From Candidatus Gerdarchaeota archaeon (lineage in GTDB: Archaea > Asgardarchaeota > Heimdallarchaeia > JABLTI01), in NCBI GenBank assembly GCA_016840945.1, contig JAEORJ010000155.1, forward strand, positions 1 through 8,007: a DNA stretch of 8,007 nt, read 5' to 3'. Position 1 is the stretch's first letter, and each line of letters starts with the position of its first letter. This document shows positions 1 through 6,658 of the stretch, in pieces. Both the position numbers and the translations under genes were made by a program. The notes under the pieces are model-generated. The model saw nothing but the letters and a program-made list of their open reading frames with translations. It did not search any database and was not told the DNA's origin.

Positions 1-342
1 ACCATATGGATAAACCCTAACTATCCTGTCATCTTTTCTGACGACTAAAATTGGTCCATGAGGATAGTTAATTTTTTTTGATCCTGATAATGCTAAAGCT
101 GCACCACCACCACTTACAACCTTAAATTTCCCTCGAGTAGCAGCTGTTCTTATTTCATCAGCTAATATTTGATTATTCTTGTCATTTGGATTCTCAAATA
201 GTTTGAAATTAATGTTTTGCTTTTTTTGAAGTTTCTCAAGAATAGAGATTACTTCCTCTAAATCCTCTTTAGGTGTTTCAGCACTAGTATAATATAATTC
301 GAAAATTAATGAAGGAGCGGATTTGATTTTAGCAGCATTCAT
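1..342 (-). CDS. Unrecognised protein, N-terminal 114 residues (gene runs off the left edge)
   Basis: An open frame reads from an ATG at 342 down to base 1 without a stop, giving the first 114 residues. I do not recognise the family. The visible part looks like a soluble mixed alpha/beta domain: a hydrophobic strand (LIFELYYTS, about residues 12-20), a charged helix (PKEDLEEVISILEKLQKK, about 24-41), a second strand (INFKLFENP), a helix (ILADEIRTAATRG), a Gly/Ala-rich turn (VVSGGGAALALSG, 75-87) and a strand with GPILVVRKDD (96-105). The order and the GPI turn recall a thioredoxin-like fold, but there is no CxxC, so this is only a guess. No signal peptide or membrane segment is seen. No Shine-Dalgarno motif precedes the ATG, so the mRNA may be leaderless or nearly so. 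It is divergent from the large surface protein gene. Confidence 0.7.
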   Translation of the reverse strand, partial: MNAAKIKSAPSLIFELYYTSAETPKEDLEEVISILEKLQKKQNINFKLFENPNDKNNQILADEIRTAATRGKFKVVSGGGAALALSGSKKINYPHGPILVVRKDDRIVRVYPYG

Positions 343-371
343 TTGTATCAATATTATCAGTATATTTGGAC

Positions 372-383
372 AAATAAATTTTC
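372..383 (-). promoter_or_regulatory. Candidate archaeal BRE/TATA for the leftward gene
   Basis: Read on the minus strand, GAAAATTTATTT lies about 30-40 bases before the ATG at 342. The A-rich BRE-like part is followed by a TATA-like part. With the usual archaeal spacing of about 25 bases from TATA to start of transcription, the leader would be under 10 bases. That fits the missing Shine-Dalgarno motif. Similar AT-rich strings are common here, so this is weak. Confidence 0.3.
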
Positions 384-540
384 GTTAATAAGTGAAAAAA
401 TGATATTAAAATCAAGTTTTATAATTAATTTATAAAAGGCAATAATCATAAAATCAATTATAAATGCAAATGATATTTGCTATTTGAATAAATACTTAAA
501 AGTAAAGATTGAATGAAAGAGAATAAGAAAAATTTATCAA

Positions 541-555
541 GTGAGAAACTTTCAC
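541..555. promoter_or_regulatory. Imperfect palindrome beside the surface-protein promoter (possible operator)
   Basis: GTGAGAAACTTTCAC has 4-base perfect arms (GTGA/TCAC) extended inward by a G-T and an A-T pair. It ends about 10 bases before the best TATA candidate for the gene starting at 626. That position would suit a regulator binding site, but it is a single short copy in AT-rich DNA, so chance is possible. Confidence 0.25.
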
Positions 556-562
556 TCAATTA

Positions 563-573
563 AAACATATAAG
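563..573 (+). promoter_or_regulatory. Candidate BRE/TATA for the surface protein gene
   Basis: AAAACATATAA, with A-rich bases upstream as in a BRE, lies about 55-60 bases before the ATG at 626. Transcription starting about 25 bases downstream would give a leader of roughly 30 bases that keeps the GGTGA ribosome binding site at 615-619. A second, more distant AT-rich box (AAATACTTAAAA, near 490-501) is an alternative. Confidence 0.4.
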
Positions 574-614
574 GATATGTCCAGAAGAAAAAACCCAAAA
601 TTAGTACAAAAATT

Positions 615-620
615 GGTGAG
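615..620 (+). promoter_or_regulatory. Shine-Dalgarno site for the surface protein gene
   Basis: GGTGAG pairs with the UCACC part of the archaeal 16S 3' end and sits 5 bases before the ATG at 626, which supports this start. Confidence 0.65.
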
Positions 621-625
621 AAATA

Positions 626-3600
626 ATGAAACGTAAAACAACAATCTTTCTTGTTTTGAGCATTTTTACAGTAATTCTACTAACTGCTCCCATTGTTGGT
701 ACCTTGAATGGAGCTTATACCGAACAAATAAGTGATGATTATAAAAATAAGCTTGAGATACAGAAAGCAAATCAAGATTTAATTGATCAATATTTAGAAA
801 CGAAATCCTCATCTGAAGGGTTGACGAAAATTGGTAATTTAGATGTTGATTTTGGTAACGCTTATAAAATATTCAGATATGCCACTACAAGTATAATTAT
901 TGTTTCAGGCTTAGGTGGTGGAGCAACCTATATCGATGTTGGGAATCCTTCAAATCCGATAGTTTTAGGAAACTACTATAATGGTGGAACAATATACGAT
1001 GCTGTAATTCAATCAAATTATGGTTATATAGGTGGAACAACAGGTTTAGAAGCTGGTGGTGTTTCTGATTATGGTGATATTGAAAGCTTAGGTTCATATT
1101 ATGATGGAAATACAGTTCTAGATATTGAAGTAATTGGATTTAACGCCTTATATGTTGCTGAAGGTTCAGCTGGACTTAAAGTTTTCAATATGAAAGATAA
1201 TAGAACCAACTTCAATGTTGTAGCTGCTGATACTTATGGTGTTTCAGAAATTGTAAGTATAAAAGCTGATCCACAAAATAACTTGTGCTTTTTAGCAGCT
1301 GGTAATGATGGCGTTGTAGTCCTTGATATTATTAGACCATTCTCTCCACAGTATATTACTACTTTGAAGAATGGAATTACCGATTCCAGAAGCATGGACT
1401 TTAGTGCAAGAATATTATATGTTGCAGATGGTAATAATGGTATTAAAGTATACAATTACTCATCATTAACTGCATTCAATTATGTTACTAGAGTTAGTAT
1501 CTCATCCGGTTATGCCCAATTCATTAAATGGGATGTTAATTATAAATTGTTCTTATCCACTGGTGTTGGTGGTGGATTAAGTTTATACAATATAACTAAT
1601 TTAACTTCTATAACTAAACGATGGACCCAAACATATACTCCTGGAGCAGCATTTGATATTGCTATTTATTCAACGACTGTTTATTTGGCAAATTATTTTG
1701 ATCTGAAAATTATAAACATGTTCAATTCCAGTAACCCAGTGATTTATTCAAATTTGATATTTGCTGGGGAGCCTAGTGCTGTATCTTTAGAAGGTACAAA
1801 AGGTATTTTAGCATCAGGCCAATCAGGTCTATCAATTATGGATATAACAGATCCAATAAATCCAATCTTAATATCAGAATATGTTAATTTAGGTACATCA
1901 ATTTATGATATTGAACTAAAAGGGAACTATATTTATTGTGCTACTTCAAATGGATTATTAGTGTTATCTATAGCAACAGTAACTAATCCAGTTGTTACAG
2001 GACAACTTGCATTAGGTAGAGCAAGAGCAATAGAAATAGTAGGAAGCACTGCTTACCTTGGTATTGATGGTGTGGGTTTTGTCTCAGTTAATATAGCGAA
2101 TCCTGCGTCACCATCTCTATTGAAATCTTTAGCAACTGCAGGTTTAGTAACAGAAATAGCTATTCAATCAAACTATGCATATATTAGTGTTAATACTGCA
2201 GGATTCCAAGTTGTGGATATAACAACCCCAGCTACAATGTCAATTGTAGCAACACAAGATACAGTAAAAGCTAATGGCATTGATGTAATGGGTGATATTG
2301 TAATTATCGCTGATACAACAAATGGTTTAGAAGTGTATAATGTTTCAAACTTAGCTGGTATAACACATATTACGAATTTATTAAGTGCATACAATGTATC
2401 AAAGGTTGATTTCACCGGGAACGAAATATATGTTGCCGCAAAAGAAGATGGTATATACCTTTTAGATGCCAATAATATAACAAATATCACTCAAAAAGCA
2501 CATTTCAATGACGGAGGATCATCTGAATATGTTAAATTCTATAATTCATTGGTCTATGTAGCTGATGGAGTAGATTCATTTGAAATCCTTGGTATTGATA
2601 CCGATTTAGATAATCTAGCAGACTATGTAGAAAATAATGTTTGGACAACAAATCCAAACTTACCAGACACTGATTTTGATGGTATAGATGATGGAGATGA
2701 AGTAGATTATTGGCTCGATAGAGGTGTCGATCCATTAAGTGATTGGGATAATGATGGATTAGCAAACATCCTTGATGATGATAGTGATAATGATCTAATC
2801 CTTGATGGTGATGAAGTTAACATCTATCACTCAGATCCAATTGATTTAGATTCAGACAATGACAATGTGTCCGATACAGATGAAGTTTATACTTACGGAA
2901 CTGACCCAGCTGATAGTGATACAGATGATGATAGTTTAACAGACGGTGAAGAAATATATGGTATCTACGCACCAACAAATCCTGCTGCCAATAGCACAGG
3001 TTATGTGAATGGTTGCGATCCTTTAGATTTTGATACAGATGATGATGGCCCATCTGATGGTTGGGAAATCCTATATGGATATAATCCATTAGTAGCAGAT
3101 AGCGGCTTAGATGATGATAGCGATGGTTTGAATGCTTCTCAAGAATTTATTTGGCATACAGATCCCTATGATGATGACACCGATGATGATGGATTGTTAG
3201 ACGGAGAAGAAGTTTTCACTTATGGTACTAGTCCAACTAATTGGGATACAGATGGAGATTTCATTGATGATAAATACGAAATCGATAATGGTTATGATCC
3301 TCTTGATCCATCAAATGGCACAGCAGATGATGACGGAGATGGCTTGACCAATTGGGAAGAATATTATTGGCAAACCGATCCTCGCGATAGTGACACAGAC
3401 AACGATGGCATGGATGATAAATGGGAAGTCTATTTTGGAACAAATCCATTTATTGATGATACCTTATTAGACTATGATCAAGATGGTTTAACAAATTGGG
3501 AAGAATACAATTTAGGCACCGATCCAAACGATCCTGATTCAGACAACGATGGCTTCCTTGATTCAGTAGAAGTAGAATATGGTTCAGATCCAAATGATCC

Positions 3601-3724
3601 TAATAGTCATCCACCAAGAACAACTCCCACTCCTTCAGTAGGCTTTGGACTATTAATCACTCTAAGTATTGTTAGTCTAGCAAGTTTAGCTATCCTAATT
3701 ACTCGTCGATATTATCATAAATAA
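626..3724 (+). CDS. Giant secreted, C-terminally anchored LVIVD propeller / thrombospondin type 3 repeat protein
   Basis: This 1032-residue protein is built for the cell surface. Residues 1 to about 30 form a signal peptide: Lys/Arg start, hydrophobic core, likely cleavage after LNGA. From about 79 to 655 I count 14 repeats of about 41 residues with the LVIVD pattern (hydrophobic strand, YVA-like strand, G-hydrophobic-V-hydrophobic-D/N strand, then N/D-P), consistent with two seven-bladed propellers. From about 656 to 994 come 14 acidic units of the type DTDxDGxxDxxE...GTDP, which match calcium-binding thrombospondin type 3 repeats. A Pro/Thr linker (about 996-1004) leads to a hydrophobic anchor (about 1005-1026) and a short RRYYHK tail. 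Many N-x-S/T sequons fit an extracellular, glycosylated protein. Only three Cys are present. The family's role in archaea is not established; adhesion or cell-surface structure is inferred. The start is supported by GGTGAG and the gene ends in its own terminator. Confidence 0.9.
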   Translation: MKRKTTIFLVLSIFTVILLTAPIVGTLNGAYTEQISDDYKNKLEIQKANQDLIDQYLETKSSSEGLTKIGNLDVDFGNAYKIFRYATTSIIIVSGLGGGATYIDVGNPSNPIVLGNYYNGGTIYDAVIQSNYGYIGGTTGLEAGGVSDYGDIESLGSYYDGNTVLDIEVIGFNALYVAEGSAGLKVFNMKDNRTNFNVVAADTYGVSEIVSIKADPQNNLCFLAAGNDGVVVLDIIRPFSPQYITTLKNGITDSRSMDFSARILYVADGNNGIKVYNYSSLTAFNYVTRVSISSGYAQFIKWDVNYKLFLSTGVGGGLSLYNITNLTSITKRWTQTYTPGAAFDIAIYSTTVYLANYFDLKIINMFNSSNPVIYSNLIFAGEPSAVSLEGTKGILASGQSGLSIMDITDPINPILISEYVNLGTSIYDIELKGNYIYCATSNGLLVLSIATVTNPVVTGQLALGRARAIEIVGSTAYLGIDGVGFVSVNIANPASPSLLKSLATAGLVTEIAIQSNYAYISVNTAGFQVVDITTPATMSIVATQDTVKANGIDVMGDIVIIADTTNGLEVYNVSNLAGITHITNLLSAYNVSKVDFTGNEIYVAAKEDGIYLLDANNITNITQKAHFNDGGSSEYVKFYNSLVYVADGVDSFEILGIDTDLDNLADYVENNVWTTNPNLPDTDFDGIDDGDEVDYWLDRGVDPLSDWDNDGLANILDDDSDNDLILDGDEVNIYHSDPIDLDSDNDNVSDTDEVYTYGTDPADSDTDDDSLTDGEEIYGIYAPTNPAANSTGYVNGCDPLDFDTDDDGPSDGWEILYGYNPLVADSGLDDDSDGLNASQEFIWHTDPYDDDTDDDGLLDGEEVFTYGTSPTNWDTDGDFIDDKYEIDNGYDPLDPSNGTADDDGDGLTNWEEYYWQTDPRDSDTDNDGMDDKWEVYFGTNPFIDDTLLDYDQDGLTNWEEYNLGTDPNDPDSDNDGFLDSVEVEYGSDPNDPNSHPPRTTPTPSVGFGLLITLSIVSLASLAILITRRYYHK
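2591..3607 (+). repeat. Degenerate tandem repeats encoding 14 thrombospondin type 3 units
   Basis: This stretch is dominated by GAT/GAC (Asp) codons in runs such as GATACAGATGATGAT. They recur every 65-110 bases and encode units beginning DTDxD, DSDND or DDDxD and ending in GTDP/GTNP-like turns. The protein repeat is clear, while the DNA copies have diverged, so it is not a recent exact duplication. Spacing varies because some units carry inserts, such as the longer sixth unit with the APTNPAANSTG segment. Several long minus-strand open frames here are by-products of the Asp-rich code. Confidence 0.8.
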
Positions 3725-3732
3725 GAAAAATA

Positions 3733-3777
3733 TTCTCACTCCTAAATGTGAGAAAATTTTCTCTTTTTTTTTATTTT
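3733..3777. terminator. Hairpin plus T-tract terminator between convergent genes
   Basis: TTCTCAC (3733-3739) and GTGAGAA (3748-3754) form a perfect 7-base-pair stem with an 8-base loop. It begins 9 bases after the surface-protein stop codon. It is followed on the plus strand by TTTTCTC and a nine-T run (3764-3772), the classic layout of an intrinsic terminator. On the minus strand the same hairpin is followed by TATTTTTCTTATTT, so it may stop transcription from both sides. The TPR gene's stop codon (3771-3773) lies inside the T-tract. Confidence 0.7.
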
Positions 3778-4778
3778 ACAGATATTTTCTTGTCTATAGA
3801 AGGCTTCTTTATTTTTGTCCCTGATTCAGACATTGGTTTTTCTATTTTAGCTTGTAATCGCTGCACTTCCTTGAAGCACTTTTCAGATTCATCATAATTT
3901 TCCATTAAATCATAATATAATCCTAATTCTCTCCAAGCATCTAATTTTTCAGGTTCAATATCAATTATCTGCTGAAGTTTATCAATTGCTTCTGGAATCA
4001 AGCCAACGTCATGAAGGTTTGTGACTAATAAAAATAAATTATCTGTATTATTTGGTTCTAATTCAATTGCTTTTCTTATTGCATTTATTACTTCTTCTTT
4101 TTCATCTAGTTCTTCATAAGCATAAGCAATATTTAAATAAATATCAGGTGTTTTAAAACCCTTCTCAATTCCCCGCTTGTATGCTTCAATTGCTTTTTCA
4201 TATTCCTCTATATAATAATATGAAAATCCTAAATTATACAATGCTTCAGTATGGTCTTCATCTAATTCCAAAGCTTTCTTAAGATATATTATTGCTAGTT
4301 CATATTCTCCATTACATCCCAAAGCCCAACCTAAATGGCTATATAATATAACATCATTTTGATCTAATTCTATTGCTTTCCTGTAATATAAAATAGCATT
4401 TTCATAATCTTCTAGATTGCCATAAGAATTTCCTAGTCCATCATAGGCTAAAACATAATCGGGGTTTATTGTTAGTGCTTCTTTATATGTTTCAATAGCT
4501 TTGTGATATAGCTTTGCGTTATAATATTCTGTTGCTAGATTATAATAATTCAAAGCTGTTTGTTCTAATTTTATTAGTTTCTCAAAACAACGCACAGATT
4601 CTTTATGATTCCTCATTTCTGAATAAATTCTACCAAGATAATACCATGCTTTAATTGACATAGGATCAAGTTCAATAGCCTTTTTCAAAAAATTAATTGC
4701 CTGATTTTTATCACTCTTATAACTAGCTTTGATACCTTCTTCTATAAGAGTTTCAGGATTCAATATTATTTTTGTCAA
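3771..4778 (-). CDS. Tetratricopeptide repeat (TPR) protein
   Basis: This 335-residue protein consists almost wholly of TPR units. I count nine 34-residue repeats from about residue 8 to 310, with the usual signature (W/Y/L-xx-L/I-G-xx-Y ... A-I-xx-Y/F-xx-A-I-E-L-x-P), for example AWYYLGRIYSE, KAIETYKEALTINPD and KAIELEPNN. A Lys/Ser-rich tail follows (about 311-335). There is no signal peptide or membrane segment, so it is cytoplasmic. TPR superhelices bind other proteins; no partner or catalytic domain is visible, so the exact role is unknown. The start is a TTG at 4778, supported by GAGG on the minus strand (4787-4790), 8 bases upstream. The gene is convergent with the surface protein gene and divergent from the Nudix gene. 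It is most likely a single-gene unit. Confidence 0.85.
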   Translation of the reverse strand: MTKIILNPETLIEEGIKASYKSDKNQAINFLKKAIELDPMSIKAWYYLGRIYSEMRNHKESVRCFEKLIKLEQTALNYYNLATEYYNAKLYHKAIETYKEALTINPDYVLAYDGLGNSYGNLEDYENAILYYRKAIELDQNDVILYSHLGWALGCNGEYELAIIYLKKALELDEDHTEALYNLGFSYYYIEEYEKAIEAYKRGIEKGFKTPDIYLNIAYAYEELDEKEEVINAIRKAIELEPNNTDNLFLLVTNLHDVGLIPEAIDKLQQIIDIEPEKLDAWRELGLYYDLMENYDESEKCFKEVQRLQAKIEKPMSESGTKIKKPSIDKKISVK

Positions 4779-4802
4779 AGGTTATTCCTCTTACTTTCAC
4801 GG

Positions 4803-4815
4803 ATTAAATATATGT
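4803..4815 (-). promoter_or_regulatory. Candidate TATA box for the TPR gene
   Basis: On the minus strand ACATATATTTAAT lies about 25-37 bases before the TTG start at 4778. This would give a very short leader that might cut into the GAGG ribosome binding site, so a box further upstream may be the real one. Confidence 0.3.
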
Positions 4816-4944
4816 AAGATTATCAATTATAATAGTTTCTTGTAATGAGCATTTTCAGATTATTATTTAATAATTTTTTTTGCTAATAAAAACAAATCTC
4901 AAAAAATTATTATGACTAATGAATTTAGAATATATCATAATTAT

Positions 4945-4957
4945 AATATATAAATAT
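4945..4957 (+). promoter_or_regulatory. Candidate TATA box for the Nudix gene
   Basis: AATATATAAATAT is the best TATA match in the gap. It would imply a leader of about 80 bases before the TTG at 5060. A weaker box near 5006-5015 (GAGTATTTAA) would give a shorter leader of about 25 bases. Confidence 0.3.
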
Positions 4958-5050
4958 TGAACTTTTCATACTAGCATTCGATTATATTATTAATTTATAG
5001 AAATGAGTATTTAATGCTATTATTAAGTTCAAGTTTTTAACAATCTGGCG

Positions 5051-5055
5051 GGTGA
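5051..5055 (+). promoter_or_regulatory. Shine-Dalgarno site deciding the Nudix TTG start
   Basis: GGTGA lies 4 bases before TTG at 5060, nearly the same arrangement as the GGTGAG site before the surface protein. No in-frame ATG occurs before the conserved domain, so the TTG is the best start. Confidence 0.6.
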
Positions 5056-5059
5056 AAAT

Positions 5060-5617
5060 TTGGTAGACTTCCTTGATTTAGAACAAAAATTACAACAAAA
5101 TAAAATCATCAAGTTACCAGATGACGGTTCTAAAAGAGGAGCTGTTATTGTACCAGTTTTTAAAAAATCTAATGAATTACATTTACTTTTTACAAAGAGA
5201 ACTGAAAATCTAAAATTTCATAAAGGACAGATATCATTTCCTGGAGGGAAAATGGAGAAAAAAGATTATTCATTGTTTGAATGTGCACTCAGAGAGACAT
5301 ACGAAGAAATAGGTGTACCAAGAAATTATATTACTTTACTTGGTGAGCTAAGTCAATTGAAAACTAGAACATCTAATATTTTACTCTCATCTTTTGTTTG
5401 TAAATTTGTTTACCCCTTCCCCTTAACTATCAATAAGCATGAAGTTAAGGAGATCATAAAAATTCCTCTTAATGCTTTTTTTAAAAAAAATAGTTGGTCG
5501 AATCAAAGCATTATATTAGATGATGAATTAATTGAAGTTTGGTTCTTTAAATACCAAGATTACATTATTTGGGGTGCAACTGCGGAGATATTACAGCAAC
5601 TCATTTCTCTATTTTAA
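5060..5617 (+). CDS. Nudix hydrolase, CoA pyrophosphatase type
   Basis: This 185-residue protein carries the Nudix box and the upstream motif of the CoA pyrophosphatase subgroup (NudL/NUDT7/UPF0035-like). Visible are LLFTKR (42-47), HKGQISFPGG (54-63), the spaced acidic insert KMEKKD, and RETYEEIG (78-85), whose Glu residues bind the catalytic Mg2+/Mn2+. The family hydrolyses CoA and its derivatives to 3',5'-ADP and (acyl-)4'-phosphopantetheine, and may clear oxidised CoA. The substrate here is inferred from the extended motif, not proven. The C-terminal part, with IKIPLNAFF and a FKYQDYIIWGATAEIL segment, matches the family layout (W-G-x-T-A near the end). Length is typical. It has no signal peptide. 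The start is TTG with GGTGA upstream. It lies 139 bases before the membrane protein gene on the same strand. Confidence 0.85.
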   Translation: MVDFLDLEQKLQQNKIIKLPDDGSKRGAVIVPVFKKSNELHLLFTKRTENLKFHKGQISFPGGKMEKKDYSLFECALRETYEEIGVPRNYITLLGELSQLKTRTSNILLSSFVCKFVYPFPLTINKHEVKEIIKIPLNAFFKKNSWSNQSIILDDELIEVWFFKYQDYIIWGATAEILQQLISLF

Positions 5618-5633
5618 CACAATAATTTTAAAA

Positions 5634-5648
5634 AGTAATATTATTACT
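5634..5648. repeat. Perfect 15-base AT-rich palindrome after the Nudix gene
   Basis: AGTAATATTATTACT is a perfect odd palindrome (7-base arms around the T at 5641). It starts 17 bases after the Nudix stop codon and lies after an AATTTTAAAA stretch. It could be part of the transcript end or an operator for the downstream membrane protein gene. No T-tract follows it, and its AT-only core makes chance likely. Confidence 0.3.
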
Positions 5649-5746
5649 GATATGAGAATAACCTTATAATTATTGTAAAAAAGGTTAAGAGCAATATTAT
5701 AGTAAACTCTAAATAATCATTTAACACTAATGACTTGAGTAATATT

Positions 5747-5754
5747 AGGAAGGA
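5747..5754 (+). promoter_or_regulatory. Shine-Dalgarno site of the six-helix membrane protein
   Basis: AGGAAGGA contains two AGGA cores. The first suits the TTG at 5757 and the second suits a TTG two codons later at 5763. The two starts differ by only two residues (MKLSIKG versus MSIKG) and cannot be separated from the sequence. Confidence 0.5.
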
Positions 5755-5756
5755 TA

Positions 5757-6590
5757 TTGAAATTGAGTATTAAGGGACTTAACAAAACTACATTCATAAT
5801 CATAGCTGTTATTGTTATGATTGGTTGGTCTTTTGGCAGTTACTACGTTGTTGCTTACAAAGGTGTTGATTTCTTCTCAACAACCGAGAATGGTCAACCT
5901 ATCGCTACTGATCCTACAACAAATGTTGATGCTATAATTAATCCACCTTTGGGTAATTTTACAACTTTACCAAGTCCAACAGCATTATTTACTTTATTAG
6001 TAATGACTTTCCCAATAGAATTAACAATGTGTTTTACCGCTGAATTAATATTTTCTCCTATAGCTAGAGATACACCAAAGAAGAAAAACTTCATTAGATT
6101 ATTAATTATTATTGGTTCAGCAGCAGTTATCTCTATAGGTTCAGCATTAATACATTACTTTATGGTCTGGCCTGCTTTACATGATTGGCCAATTCATCAA
6201 GGTTATACTTTTATTGAACCAGTAACCCATATCGAATATCCACAATATGGTGATTTTGAAGCAATCCATTCAATTGCTGTGGATGTAATATTATTTTTAA
6301 CAGCCGCTATACTAGTAGTAGGAATAAGATTCCCAGTTTACAAGTACATTCAAAAATTGAATTATGTTGCTAGTGGAATCAGCATGGCATTTCCGGCAAT
6401 TTATTATCCTGTCTTTTGGAGTATTTTGGCTAAACAAGTTACCGAAGGAGACCTGACTGATAAAACTGGTTCACATATTATGTTATTTATAATAATATCT
6501 GGAGCATTTGTTCTAGGAATGATCCTGTTATTAATCTGGAATTTAACTCTTCTTGGTACTCAGCCAGAAGAACAAATGCCACAACAATAA
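5757..6590 (+). CDS. Six-helix integral membrane protein of unknown function
   Basis: I do not recognise this 277-residue family. Six hydrophobic helices are visible: about 11-33, 75-101, 112-139, 169-191, 203-226 and 239-265. Positive clusters (KGLNK at the N-terminus, ARDTPKKK at 103-110, RFPVYKYIQK at 191-200) place the N- and C-termini and two loops inside. The other loops (about 34-74, 140-168 and 227-238) are then outside. The outer loop between helices 3 and 4 and its flanks hold H133, H142, H147, H158 and H171 together with several Trp, Tyr and acidic residues, which could be a metal- or cofactor-binding face (inference). A short polar tail ends in MPQQ. The start is TTG (5757 or 5763) behind AGGAAGGA. 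A strong hairpin terminator follows. It is 139 bases downstream of the Nudix gene, so co-transcription is possible but not shown. Confidence 0.8.
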   Translation: MKLSIKGLNKTTFIIIAVIVMIGWSFGSYYVVAYKGVDFFSTTENGQPIATDPTTNVDAIINPPLGNFTTLPSPTALFTLLVMTFPIELTMCFTAELIFSPIARDTPKKKNFIRLLIIIGSAAVISIGSALIHYFMVWPALHDWPIHQGYTFIEPVTHIEYPQYGDFEAIHSIAVDVILFLTAAILVVGIRFPVYKYIQKLNYVASGISMAFPAIYYPVFWSILAKQVTEGDLTDKTGSHIMLFIIISGAFVLGMILLLIWNLTLLGTQPEEQMPQQ

Positions 6591-6598
6591 TACCCAAT

Positions 6599-6650
6599 TT
6601 AGGAAATGATCAATCTGTCATTTTCCTAATATCCTTCTTTTTCTTTTCTG
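6599..6650 (+). terminator. Hairpin and pyrimidine-rich terminator of the membrane protein gene
   Basis: TTAGGAAATGA (6599-6609) pairs with TCATTTTCCTAA (6618-6629), giving about 11 base pairs with a single-base bulge and an 8-base loop. A pyrimidine-rich run (CTTCTTTTTCTTTTCT, to about 6649) follows. It starts 8 bases after the stop codon. Confidence 0.65.
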
Positions 6651-6658
6651 TATACATC

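Noticed and set aside
897..3449. Several minus-strand open frames of 62-105 codons inside the large surface-protein gene
   Set aside because: They are shadows of the real gene: rich in His, Leu, Asn and Tyr from antisense Asp/Gly codons, without ribosome binding sites or recognisable domains.
5660..5686. AACCTT...AAGGTT as a terminator of the Nudix gene
   Set aside because: Only 6 pairs with a 15-base loop and no T-tract after it; too weak to call.
5894..6094. Minus-strand frame of 66 codons inside the membrane protein gene
   Set aside because: It lies opposite a clear six-helix coding frame with good start and terminator, and shows no family motif.
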